Assembly: GCA_015501585.1 (NCBI GenBank)
Contig: JADNRY010000004.1
Span: 1 to 64,000 of the forward strand
Source: Rhodocollybia butyracea
Lineage: Eukaryota; Basidiomycota; Agaricomycetes; Agaricales; Omphalotaceae
DNA length: 64,000 nucleotides
Direction: 5' to 3'
Part shown: in pieces, positions 1 to 11,290 of the stretch
How positions within the stretch are numbered: the stretch's first letter is position 1
Layout: each line of letters starts with the position of its first letter
Notes under the pieces: generated by a model
Database searches by the model: none
Seen by the model: only the letters and a program-made list of their open reading frames with translations
Told to the model about the DNA's origin: nothing
Position numbers and translations under genes: made by a program

Positions 1-100
1 GTCACTCTTATCCTCATACCACCTACTCGTTTCGGTCTATTTCTCTAATAGAACGAGATCTTGCTCATGGTCTGAGGCATTAAGAGTCAGGGCTCATTAC

Positions 101-1500
101 AAAGCTACAATATTGTGAGTGAACTTAATCACTAGGAACTTGTACCACAATCTTAGTGGCTCATCTAACTTCGTGAAGAAGTCAACTAAGGAACCCTCAC
201 TCTGGAGCCGAATAATCCCTTACTAGAAGCCGTCCCCTCTAAGGAAGCGACTAGATTTGAGTTGATCTGGAGTTTGAGAGCACTCTACACACTTAAATTT
301 GATCAAGATATAAATGGGCTTTGCGAAGCGCGTGAAGTTTATTACTTTCTTAAGACAACCAAGTCAGGAGGCGTCACGCTACTGATCCCGTGGGGACGTT
401 CTACGGAGCACTGGTCTTAGCAGTCAAGTCGAGGGCAAGAAACTTGTCTTATTGAATAAATATATCTGGCTTATATACTGAGTAGAGAGAGTTTAATACA
501 AAAAATAGATGAAACAGATACGGAGAGAGACGGAAAGAGAGTGGAACAGAGGAATCTGGCTCGGAAAGGAAACTCCAGCCTATATATGGTACACACGATA
601 AAGAAATAGTCCATTCTTGGGTATATATCAGAGGTAAAATATGATTTCATGAGGATTAACATAGTTTTAGAGTGTTTTGACCCGAGCGAGGTTTCTCCGA
701 TTACTCCACGATTCTCCGGGGTCAGGAGTACCTTTACGCTTCATGATCACTTGCCGCCCGGTTTCCCTTGGGTGAGTTTCATTCTATTCCTCGGATAGTT
801 CTGTCCATCCTGAGTGTGATTAACATTCTCTCAAGAAGGCCTGTTATCTAGCTTTCCAATGACACCACTTATGATAATCTCTAGCAACTGCGCTGAGTAT
901 GTACAAGTGATTCCCGATAGTCGGCTTTAATGGATAAGACCTTCCGTGTATGATTTCTAAGCTCAAATGTTTCGATTTGCCAAGGCTATCCCGGCGCGTA
1001 GCTTTCCGTAGGACCGCTAAGCATGTTTCTACCGTCCTCACAGTTGCAACCGGTGCCGCAAATAGATCTCTACGGTTTCCTCGGGATTGTTCTGGTCCAT
1101 TGTTACGGACTGTAAAGTCCACATCTTAACATAGCTCGTTGGGGGTCTTAGTGCGAGGGATGCCTTCCCTCATAATTCCTTCCCTCGAGTAACACGTTGG
1201 CTTAGTACTTATCCCGCTTCGAGATGTCCTGTAGTTTAGAGAGTCTACACTCTTGGGTATAACTAGATTGATGATCTAGCGTTACATCTCCGGGCAGCCC
1301 AGGTATCCTCGCTAGCTTGGCTCTAGGCTACGCTTGTGGGCGTACCTTCACGGCTTGCTGAGTATTATTGTTAAGTTCTTTGCCTCGGCAACAGCTATCA
1401 TGCTCGGGCTCCGTATAACTCTCTTATTGCATTGTATAACATGTACAAAGTGTCAAAATGTACGGTTACACGCCTTAGGCCAATTTTAGACCTAATAGCG
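101..1500. repeat. LTR-like direct repeat, copy 1 (internally deleted)
   Basis: This stretch is nearly identical to 4697-6490 in the same orientation. The match begins at the motif AAGCTACAATATTGTGAGTG (101 here, 4697 there) and ends near position 1500, just after CCTAATA. Copy 1 lacks roughly 400 bp that copy 2 carries between its positions about 4900 and 5430, so it is an internally deleted version. Short open frames inside (471-662 and 844-1122, minus) recur in copy 2 but look like chance frames. A retroelement long terminal repeat or its remnant is the likeliest identity. No gag or pol frame lies between the copies, so this is inference. Confidence 0.7.
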
Positions 1501-2739
1501 GAGCGCTTGGGATGGAACACATGATACTACAGTAACAAATGACAATATGTGACTAACATTGTTACTTGTCATTATATCTCTTAGATAAAATGTAGCCAAA
1601 AGAATACACATCAGGAAAATACCCCCTTTACTCAAGGAGCCTTGAGCCAACCTGGATGACCCTTCAGCCAGCCTGAGGGCTGTATGGCCCCCAATGGTCA
1701 TTGGGGGCCATATGGCACTCAATGCAAGGTTGATCTATTTCAATCCACTGAAGCCAACTTCAAACCAACTTCAAACCAGCTTCAAGCCAACTTCAAGCCA
1801 ACTTGGGTAACTTGAGCAACTTCAAGGCAACTCAAGTCAGTCTCAAGTCAGCCTGAACTCATCTAAAGTAGTCCCAAGTCAATCTCAAGCCACCTGTGAG
1901 TAGGCAACATATTACTTCAAGAACATTCAAGTCACAACAACTAAGTGTTCAAATGATGTAATCTGTATACAAACAAAGTACAAAATAAATGATAATAACA
2001 TAAGATAATAGCAAAGTTTAGCGTGAGTACAGCAATAGTAAGGGGGTACCTAGTGGATCTAGATAAGCCCTATAACAAAGAAATGGAATGAAAACTGAGG
2101 GGAATATGGCCATGATATAGAAGAGTATTTTCTTTCATTTTCTCCTGTTCTGTGCTCTTTATTATACCTTGCACCTCCCTAATTCATAGTAATTGCATAA
2201 TCCTATACAATGTGACAAAAGGTGACAACAAGGTCATTCTATTGCGCCATCATACGACTGTAGTGCCTTGTAGCACCAGCCAAAGATATTTTGATGCCCA
2301 AAATTTTCACCCTGAAAAGTTGCAGGACTAAGCCTTATAGTATCCAAAAATTCTACATGTATCATTTTCTTGAACTTGTACATTCCTGTAATTGACCAGG
2401 CCTAATGTCTGTGTCTGTATTTAATAATTCAGAATGGGTGAGCATATACATTACTGTACTTGAAGATTCAAAATGTCTGAGCATGTAATGCCCTGCAAAG
2501 ACACCCCAGGCTGTTAATTCTACACATTATGTAGCCCATGTACAGCTACTCCAGTAGGTGCGCCTTTTACAGACTGACAGTACATCTACAGAATACTCAT
2601 ATTGTTCAAGCCTTTACATGTTCAAACATGATGTTTAAATTTATCGGTATGTAGTGTCCTGTAACAGGACCTAACATTCTGGAGCTCCATGATACATGTA
2701 CTGACATTCTGGCACTGCCTGTAAAGGCACTACAGGACT
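1501..2739. other. gene-free AT-rich stretch with short tandem repeats
   Basis: I see no supported gene here. Positions 1740-1890 hold a degenerate repeat of about 11 bp built on the words CAAGCCAACTT and CAAGTCAGTCT. Positions 1683-1712 form a near-perfect hairpin (separate entry). The rest is AT-rich with scattered stops in all frames. Confidence 0.6.
1683..1712. repeat. perfect inverted repeat (14-bp arms)
   Basis: The arm TATGGCCCCCAATG is followed by a 2-bp spacer (GT) and its exact reverse complement CATTGGGGGCCATA. It could be the core of a palindromic transposon remnant or an extruding hairpin. No gene-end context suggests a terminator. Confidence 0.8.
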
Positions 2740-3350
2740 TTTGGGTTTTGCTGATGAAGAAGTTTCTTGAATTAACAATAATTTCAAAATAAATTTCTTA
2801 CCTCAAATCGACAGTTTTCTACAATCATTGTCAGCACTTCAAGGCCACCTTCATCGGAGTCATTTCCCCCCATTTCTTTTCCACCACAAGGCGTTCCCCA
2901 AGATTCCATACCATCAACTTTGGAGTTATCAGCAGTTGAGGCTGGTATCCAGCCAGCGGAATTATCTTCCCTGGGCAGATCAAATACTAATGGAGTATCA
3001 TCCAAAGAGGCGTAGTAGGTAGGCTCAGCTCTGAGATTCTTGTCAAGCACTCACCGAGTAGATAGAAATGAAGGCAAGAAGAGTCCCAAAGCACGATTGT
3101 TCAAGATCATCTCCAGTAATTGTTTGCAACTTGAATATCAGTATTTCTCTGGAGTTGAGCAGCTATTGACAGGTACTAGTTTTTTGTCTTTTTGAATCAT
3201 GTCTGTTCGCAACTTTTGTTCAAAGATGAGTGCAAGTCAACACTGAGCCCAGATGTCACGACTCACCCAAAGGCTTCTACAACAGTATACTAGTGGAAGT
3301 CTGACAAATGTTTGTGTATTCCAAGGCTGTAAGGAGTCATGTCACTGGGA
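2740..3350 (-). repeat. isolated copy of the segment also found at 15.05 and 18.55 kb
   Basis: This segment aligns with 15040-15420 and 18540-19180. All three share a minus-strand reading frame containing the conserved words DSDEGGLE and LTMIVEN, followed in two copies by a GTGAG/GTAAG donor-like site. Here the frame runs 3050 to 2784. The frame, its acidic stretch and the donor are conserved across copies that differ at many silent-looking positions, so it may be an exon of a minus-strand gene. I do not recognise the protein and cannot assemble a whole gene around it, so I treat it as a duplicated gene fragment. Confidence 0.55.
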
Positions 3351-3834
3351 GGGACTCAGCAAAGCGTGAAATCCTTCTCCATGTGTTCTACTGGTAAACT
3401 CTCCTGAACTCAGAAAACTGGCCGGCAGAGCTGAACACAGTGAGTGCTTGTTCGTGGGAGTTATGCAAACCTTTCCTTTCCATTGTTCCCTCTATTGTTG
3501 TATCCCGTTGTAGATTTCATCTGACAACAAGGATGTCGATATTTGCCTTTTAATTTTGTAGAGTCACAACTCTCATGTTGCCAGCCTCTTTCCCCATACC
3601 TCGCTGTATCACTTTTCACTGTCTGTATTACTATCTCGCCAGAACGCAGAATTCACCAGTGAAAACCCAGTATATGACTCCAGTGCAGTTGTAACATTGC
3701 TTGGCAATAGGATGTTTGAAGGAATAGATGTCAAGGAAGTGCAGAGACTCTGTTGAATTGGGTGATACACAGTCTATTACATTGAGACTGATTTTTGCTG
3801 TATGTAGGTGTCAGCCTTCAATGAATATGGAAGG
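3351..3834. other. no gene seen
   Basis: No open frame with recognisable features. The end of the stretch (3822-3834) is the left target-site copy of the retroposed insertion that follows. Confidence 0.5.
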
Positions 3835-4120
3835 TTTTTTTTTTTGAGATCAATTTATTATGCGCAGAGGAGTACCTCATGATGCGCATAGAACTATCTA
3901 CAGAGGCCCATTGCCTCTCTGTGCCCCCACAGTTCTGAAGGGCCCTGCAGATGGAGTGAGTGCAGAGCAACTCACTTATGCCCCCCTGCAGTCTGGCTGA
4001 TCCCCAACTGTTCCTTCAGCCACCGCTGTCTCAAGGGGGCCACAACTTCACCTACTAGGTATTTTGTGTATCTATGGGGGATTTCTGCAATGTGCTCAAA
4101 GAGCTAGGTGAGGGAGCCAG
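3835..4120 (-). mobile_element. short non-LTR retroposed insertion (SINE-like or retro-copy) with target-site duplication
   Basis: The insertion is flanked by direct repeats TGAATATGGAAGG at 3822-3834 and 4121-4133. On the plus strand it opens with a run of 11 T, which is a poly(A) tail read on the minus strand. On the minus strand an AATAAA hexamer lies about 11 bases upstream of that tail. A 13-bp duplication, a 3' oligo(A) and a size of about 285 bp are the hallmarks of target-primed reverse transcription by a LINE machinery. I see no clear polymerase III A/B boxes, so it may be a truncated LINE 3' end or a retroposed transcript rather than a true SINE. Confidence 0.75.
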
Positions 4121-4133
4121 TGAATATGGAAGG

Positions 4134-4665
4134 TTAGACTTATTTTAAACAAGCACGAGTCTTCATTTCCCATTCTCAAGACACAAACTCCAACAATGAT
4201 TCAAATATTCACGATATTTGGGTATTTACGTGTAGGTATGCGAAAGGTGCTATAAAACAACCTAACAAAAACACTACCGCACCTAACCAGACTATCGATA
4301 TGTAAGGGAGCGAGGGCGGGTTGTCAGAGATTCCCCGAGGGAAAGCTTTGTAATATCGGATGTATGCGCGCGACTGCTCCAGGTTCAAGACTGTAGCGCT
4401 AACGTGGGTAACTAAGCTTGGACAACTCTTAGAACTGAGTCGAGGGAAGCCCAGCTGGGTGTACATATGTACGAGGGAATGTCGGGATGTCCGAATCAAT
4501 ATAACCAAACCAAAACCAATAATGTGTATGTGTCCAAAACCAAATAATCAAAACCAAAACCAATACAACAAAACTAAGATTCTCCTAGGCAAACTCTGGC
4601 TCTAGCTAGAATAGTAATCTCGAGGTTTGTCAACAACCCTAGGCAAACTCTGGCACTAGCTGCTG
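4134..4665. other. gene-free stretch with CCAAAA-rich simple sequence
   Basis: Positions about 4500-4580 are a degenerate A/C-rich repeat of CCAAAAC words. A word related to CTAGGCAAACTCTGGC occurs at about 4586 and 4640, and a weaker relative occurs just inside the following repeat. No gene is supported. Confidence 0.5.
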
Positions 4666-6490
4666 TGACGCCGTAAAGTCCTTGACCAAACTCTGGGCCA
4701 AGCTACAATATTGTGAGTGAACTTAATCACTAGGAACTCGTACCACAATCTTAGTGGCTCGCCTAACTTCACAGGGAAGTCGACTAAGGAACCCTCACTC
4801 TGGAGCCGAATAATTCCTTACTAGAAACCGTCCCCTCTAAGGAAGCAACTAGATTTAAGGTTGATCTGGAGTTTGAGGGAACTCACACGCTCAAGACTCG
4901 ATCAGATTCTCAAGTGGGCCAAAGGAAGTTTGTGAAATTCTATTACAGGCCAAATTCCGCCGAGCAAGTAATATGACAGTAAATCAAACTCCTTGAAGAA
5001 ACTATCAGTCACTCCGCGGTAAAGCGTCGAGACTGGCTAACAACTTCGTGAAGCAACTAACACTTCTCCACGGGAACACGTAGAGAGGTGACCAGCTACT
5101 TACTAGGTGAAGAAACTAACAACCAACTTGTAGTTAAGTAGAGAAGCGTCACGCTACTAGTCCCGAGGACGTTCTACAGAGCTCACTTCCTAACATACAA
5201 ATCGAGGGAAAGATCCTCTGAGGTGAAGGAACACAACCAATCTCGTACAGGGGAGGTGGCAAGTAACTTCGTGAAGTTTATTACTTTCTAAAGATAACCA
5301 AGTCAGGAGGCGTCACGCTACTAGTCCCGAGGGGATGTTCTACGGAGCACTGGTCTTAGCAGTCAAGTTGAGGGCAAGAAACTTTGAGGTGAAGGAACAC
5401 AACCAATCTCGTACAGGGGAGGTGGCAAGTAACTTGTCTTATTGAATAAATATATCTGGCTTATATACTGAGTAGAGAGAGTTTAATACAAAAAATAGAT
5501 GAAACAGATACGGAGAGAGACGGAAAGAGAGTGGAACAGAGGAATCTGGCTCGGAAAGGAAACTCCAGCCTATATATGGTACACACGATAAAGAAATAGT
5601 CCATTCTTGGGTATATATCAGAGGTAAAATATGATTTCGTGAGGATTAACATAGTTTTAGAGTGTTTTGATCCGAGCGAGGTTTCTCCGATTACTCCACA
5701 ATTCTCCGGGGTCAGGAGTACCTTTGCGCTTCATGATCACTCGCCGCCCGGTTTCCCTTGGGTGAGTTTCATTCTATTCCTCGGATAGTTCTGTCCATCC
5801 TGAGTGTGATTAACATTCTCTCGAGAAGACCTGTTATCTAGCTTTCCAACGACACCACTTATGATAATCTTGAGCAACTGCGCTGAGTATGTACAAGTGA
5901 TTCCCGATAGTCGGCTTTAACAGATAAGACCTTCCGTGTATGATTTCTAAGATCAAATGTTTCGATTTGCCAAGGCTATCCCGACGTGTAGCTTTCCGTA
6001 GGACCGCTAAGCATGTTTCTACCGTCCTCACGGTTGCGATCGGTGCCGCGAATAGATCTCTACGGTTTCCTTGGGATTGCTCTGGTCCATTGTTACGGAC
6101 TGTAAAGTCCACATCTTAACATAGCTCGTTGGGGGTCTTAGTGCAAGGGATGCCTTCCCTCATAATTCCTTCCTCGAGTAACGCGTTGGCTTAGTACTTA
6201 TCCCGCTTCGAGATGTCCTGTAGTTTAGAGAGTATGCACTCTTGGGTATAACTAGATTGACGATCTAGCGTTACATCTCCGGGCAGCCCAGGTATCCTCG
6301 CTAGCTTGGCTCTAGGCTACGCTTGTGGGCGTACCTTCACGGCTCGCTGAGTATTATTGTTAAGTTCTTTGCCTCGGCAACAGCTATCACGCTCGGGCTC
6401 CGTATAACTCTCTTATTGCATTGTATAACACGTACAAAGTGTCAAAATGTACGGTTACACGCCTTAGGCCGATTTTAGGCCTAATAACGA
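4666..6490. repeat. LTR-like direct repeat, copy 2 (fuller)
   Basis: This is the fuller copy of the repeat at 101-1500. It begins near TGTGACGCC at 4666, and the sequence GGTTACA lies at about 6459, giving the TG...CA ends and short inverted termini typical of LTRs. Homology to copy 1 runs about 30 bp further, to 6490, so the true boundary is uncertain. Inside, GCGTCACGCTACTAGTCCCG occurs at about 5155 and 5311. A block starting AGGTGAAGGAACACAACC occurs at about 5220 and 5386, forming an internal tandem duplication missing from copy 1. No coding frame is conserved between the copies beyond what identity explains. Confidence 0.65.
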
Positions 6491-8088
6491 TTTACCTCGT
6501 CGCACAATACTCTCGGATTTTGCTCTTCCGCAACAGGCAAAAGTCTGTTTGCACACACCCTTGCTACTCCTGGTCCAGCTGTGGGGTCAAATTCAGTATG
6601 ACTTTGTAACAGTTGGACACCTGTCGCTTGAAGGACAATGTTTCCAATATCTTATTCCACTGCAAAACTCTTGATGCGGTGGTTTCCTACACCTCTTATG
6701 GATCTAGTTGGATGTTTTTCCCTAGTTTTCCCTTTCATGTATCTCATTCTTGACACTTGTACTATGGGTGGCACAAGGGGGTCCAAAAAAAAAATAATTA
6801 ATTACACAATGCTGAAAAATATTTTAAGGCCACTGGCAGGCCAACCACCCAACCACGTGATGGTTGATTTGCCTTATATGGTAATAATCTTATCTATGGT
6901 GTGCCATACTATTACAAATCATGATATCATAGGATCACACACTGCCTACTAGTACCTATTCATATAAAGTTTTATAGCTTAATCTTCCATGGATTATCTC
7001 CAGTATATACAACTGAGGTTAATAGTACCTATGGACCCCTTGATAGCCCTCCGAATCATCAAAAATCACTGTTGAAAAAATATTTTAGTAGCCTCCCAGC
7101 ACCAACCAACCACCCATTGGGGTGTAACAGACCACAATCTTAGGACCCCTTGGGGTGGCAGAGAAGTGCAATTTTTTGATAAATTGTCAATAAGTTTACG
7201 CCAGCCAAAGATTTTGCATATCTGAGGATATAGATTAATTTACAGTAGATAAAAACCCTTATCCTGAATTTCCTGTATTTTCAAAGGTTTAATTGCATGT
7301 GTCGGGCAATGTCCAAGCAAAATTGGGAAGTGCAACTGGGCACTTAGCGGCCAAAACTTTTGCCGGTTTTTGCAGTCTTTTGCTCACTATTTTGCTTCTT
7401 GTTTCATGAATACTATACGGATACTTATAGGAACTTGAATTTAAGCTGCTATTAGCATTGTGAAAAACCTTTTGAACTCATCTCAACAGTCTCAATATAG
7501 ACATTCTACATGTTCCTGGCAATTGATGCAGAAGTCACACTCAATGTTCTGAACATTCTGCTTGCGATTCAAGTGTTTTTCATAAAAGGGCCCATCTGAG
7601 TAGACAGAATCATTGTAGAGTACCTAAATAATGTTACAAAAAATCATAGAATCTCTAGGTTAGCAAGAACCCATATTTTCTAGTGTTTTAAAAAAAGTTG
7701 TACTTCCTAGCTGTGAGCACTTCCCTGCCACCCATAGTATTCTCATTTGTTGTTATTGTTGTTTTTCTCGTAGGTTCTTTCTTACGCCATTCCTCAGCTT
7801 TCCTGTCCTGTGGCCATTCCCAAGCTTTCAGTGTTTCATCTTTACTTTTGTTTGTCATGCTTGCTTTCATTTTCTTTGTCCTTGTTTTGCATATTATACA
7901 ATTCATTCAAACCATGACATGATGAATGTCTGTCATCGGAGCACCAGTTAATCCAAGATATGCATTTAGTGACATGCTTGTGATAAGCAAAAAGCTTAGG
8001 CTCAGGCCTATGTGGATTGCCCTTTGAATCGAAATCCATGGACAAGAGACAGGCATCAGGAAATGAATAACGTCTCGAAAAATCTACA
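6491..8088. other. AT-rich transposon-like debris, no supported gene
   Basis: Two diverged copies of a motif built on AATATTTTA and CCAACCACCCA occur at about 6820-6860 and 7080-7120. Open frames at 7688-8045 on either strand (one with a run of hydrophobic residues on plus, one rich in Lys and Glu on minus) overlap each other. They lack recognisable family motifs, so I do not call a gene. Confidence 0.45.
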
Positions 8089-8205
8089 TAAGTTCTGATA
8101 AGTTCTGATAAGTTCTGTTAATACTGATAATTAACTGGTAATGATTCACATATTCACATTAATTTCTGTTAATACTGATAATCAACTGGCAATGCTTCAC
8201 AAATT
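8089..8205 (+). repeat. AGTTCTGATA decamer repeat and a tandem 50-bp block
   Basis: AGTTCTGATA is repeated end to end from about 8091, then decays to AGTTCTGTTA. A block that begins TTCTGTTAATACTGATAAT is present twice, at about 8114 and 8165. Confidence 0.7.
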
Positions 8206-9400
8206 CACTTCAAGCCTCAAGATTACTTGAAATTATCTAAAATTATCAAATTTTAATTAGATGACTTTTAATACATAGAAATACATCAATTGCTAATTGA
8301 TACACAAATAAGTAGCACTACTGAGCCCAAAAAATAAAAATAAAATGAGTCAATGTTGTAGTATGGTGTATACTAGGGTTTACAGTTCATTCAGTACATA
8401 ACCTTCAATAAAGCATCCATCACATGATGCACCTCGTTAATTTGTTGACTGGGCTCTCCCTCGAGTTGTTCAATACGATTTGATTACAGAGTTGAGCATT
8501 CTCACAAAGAATCATGTCTTGTACATCCGGATCCCCGGGATTAAGTAGCCTTCAAATAAGAAATTTGAAGTCCATATTTAAATGATACGCCGTTACTACC
8601 GGCAACGGGAGTGGTGCCGGGAGCGCACAAAACTCAGCGCCAACTTACGGCAGGACATACATGTCCTTTCTTCCCTTCACCACCACCTCTTTTCACTCAT
8701 TTTCTTTTTGTGCCAAGTCTCGAAGCTCTTATATCATTATAGTGTGGGTTAACAGATATGATCAACAGTATTTTAGGTTGCACGAGGCTTTGAAAGGTGC
8801 GCAACTGTATTGTTGACACCGTGGTTCTGATTCTTATTGTTTCTGCAGGATTTCCCACTTTAGGCGACTCTGTACACTAGCATTTTTGTTTATCAGCGCC
8901 TCAGTGGTCTATGCATATGATGTGAATTGTCCTGACATGACCGGTCATTGATGTGGGAAGCTACATATCTAGGTACATGGTCTCTCACCTGAATGCCATT
9001 GCTTGCTTACATTCTCCCACCTTAAACCATTTCATAGCTGCTTTTTGGTGTGTTCCTTCTGCTTTTGCTTGAATGCTATTCTTGAGCTAAGTTTTTTTTT
9101 TGCAGGTCGCTGGAGTTGGATGTTCATGGGATGTTGTTAGATGGCTTGTTATTAGAATCCAGTTTTTTGTAGCTAGTAGTTGCATGTATTTTGTAGCAAT
9201 AACTATCATTCTTTGCTTTCCTGTTGTTTCTTTGAAGCTTCTTTGAGTCTTCTAAGTCCTGTCCCAATAGCATTGAATAATTGCTATGTAATGGTCTGCT
9301 ATTTAAGTCTAACTTACTGTTAATTTCTGTTAATTTTGAATAATATGCTGAGGGGGGCCATGGAATTCCTTGTAATACCTCGTAAGTTTATGACTTGGGT
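8206..9400. other. no gene seen
   Basis: AT-rich intergenic sequence with a CT-rich patch at about 8670-8710 and a T-run followed by CAG near 9095-9105. No frame could be tied to a product. Confidence 0.45.
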
Positions 9401-9440
9401 AATTTCTGATAATTTCCGATAATTTCTGATAATTTCTGAT
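9401..9440 (+). repeat. four tandem AATTTCTGAT decamers
   Basis: The decamer is repeated four times in exact register at 9401, 9411, 9421 and 9431, with one substitution in the second unit. It resembles the AGTTCTGATA repeat 1.3 kb upstream, so the two may share an origin. Confidence 0.85.
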
Positions 9441-10625
9441 AACTTAAGTTAAGCTGGAGTAATATTCAATACATTACTCTAGGACTGTTTTCCTGATGAG
9501 GGAAGGCTCCAAGTCTCTAATTAGAGCCAATTGGAGGAATTGGGGCATACAATGTGTACATTGGTGCTTAAGGAGAGGCGTTGTTGTGTATCCATTTGGG
9601 GAATTCAAAGAAATGAGAAATGTGATGTGATGTGTATACAGTAGATATGACGACTCAGACCCAGACAGACAAGTCGACAAGTAATGAGAGAACACATGGC
9701 AAACTGTGACACTGGAGACTACTGTTGGGGGAAACTTGAAGGAAAACATGAGTTGTTTACTCATGATTGTATGATTGATCAAATAACAGCTTTTGACGCT
9801 TGTCCAAGAACATCCACTGTGGCCACTACCATGTCTGACTGGGATACAAATCACTCACCATTTGCCCCAATGATTGGAACAAATTATATTCTCACTGCAG
9901 TTGAGCTGAATAGGCTTAAAGCCATGCTTGTTCATCCAATGGATATACTCTCTTTGTTGGAATTGGATATTGATCATGCACAGGCTACTCTGGATGCACT
10001 TTTGCATGAAAAGCAAAGAGTAAAGAGCTACGTTGATGCTCATAGAGCATTGCTCTCTCCAGTGCGCCAGATTCCTCCAGAAACGCTTACAGATATATTC
10101 GCACAATGTCTTCCTGACCCTCCGTATGGGCTTCGAGATCTCACCAAAGCTCTGCTCCTTCTGACCACCACCTGTAAGGACTGGAGCATATCGCCCTTGC
10201 TACTCCCAGATTGTGGAACTCATTACACGTTCATTTTCTGGGCCATTTGAGTATTGAGGCTTGTGGAAAGCGCGTTCAAGGTGTTATCGCCTGGTTGGAA
10301 TGGTCTAGTTCTCTCCTGTTGTCCATCTCCTTGCATGGAATGTTGGATCATCCAGATGATGCCCCAAATCAAAAGAGCTTGGTTCGTTCTGTCATGAAAT
10401 TCAGCCACAGATTCCAGGATGTGTACCTATCACTGCCCTCATCCATCTTATCCATTTTTGGCCAACTCGCACCACCTACTTTTGCTATCCTTGCATCTTT
10501 ACGGCTGCAGGATTCTGGGGCTGTTCTAGCTCAGAGAGCTTTCTTTGGAGGTGAACGATATACCACAGACAACTATGCTCTTCTTAGCAACATTTTTCCC
10601 TGTATGCATTGTCTGCAGGCTGTTA

Positions 10626-10633
10626 GCCTTCAG
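10626..10633 (+). repeat. left 8-bp target-site duplication of the MITE
   Basis: GCCTTCAG lies immediately before the element and again at 11291-11298 immediately after it. Eight-base duplications are characteristic of hAT transposases. Confidence 0.9.
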
Positions 10634-11290
10634 TAGAGCTCTGCACCGTACCATATACGGTTACGGCCGTATATTTTACGGTGCCATACGGCTACAATTG
10701 GGCCGTGACCGTACCGTACAACTGTAGTTCCATGTGTCTGACGGTTACGGTACCGTAAAAGTATGGCCGTAATACAGCAATACAGTGTACGGTACTAGAT
10801 AGAAAAAATTTGGGTACCATGGGTCCATAAAATAGTTACAATCAAGTTTATATCAGCGGAAGATACTCTTAGGTGTAGGTTTAATCAATTATTCCTGCTT
10901 CCAAGACAGAATATGGCAAGAATATGGGGTTGATGAGGAGTTCCGGAGATGCCGACGGTCCAGGCTCATCTCAAAGTCTCACCACCTAATAAATATATAT
11001 ATATACAGCTGAAAGATATGATAAACTAGTTATAAACTAGTTCCCTAAGAGATAATTGGGTTTTAAAAAATGAAAGATGTTCCTTTTAGTGAACAGGCTC
11101 CGTGTTTGCTCAGTTTATCTTGTATACCGTATTTACGGCCGTAACGGCCGTCAAAATACGGTGAATACGGCTATTTACCTTACCATAGGCCGTACCGTAT
11201 CAAGATGCTTCAGAGGTCTATACGGTACGGTTCCGTAACCGTATAAACCGTCCGTATAAACCGTAAATACGGTTCCGGTGCAGAGCCCTA
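10634..11290. mobile_element. hAT-type MITE inside the F-box pseudogene
   Basis: The element begins TAGAGCTCTGCACCG and ends with the reverse complement of TAGGGCTCTGCACCG, so it has 15-bp terminal inverted repeats with one mismatch. It is flanked by the 8-bp duplication GCCTTCAG. The interior (657 bp in all) has no transposase frame. It is dominated near both ends by short palindromic words related to TACGGCCGTA and GGTACGGT, which look like subterminal transposase-binding repeats. These features define a non-autonomous hAT element. Mobilisation would need a transposase encoded elsewhere. Confidence 0.9.

Noticed and set aside
471..1122. Two minus-strand frames repeated at 5461-6112 with nearly the same protein
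   Set aside because: The whole DNA repeat is nearly identical, so frame conservation follows from DNA identity. No domain motif is seen and substitutions are not biased to silent positions.
7688..8045. Overlapping frames, one hydrophobic on plus and one Lys/Glu-rich on minus
   Set aside because: They are antisense shadows of each other in AT-rich debris and neither shows a family motif or sensible intron borders.
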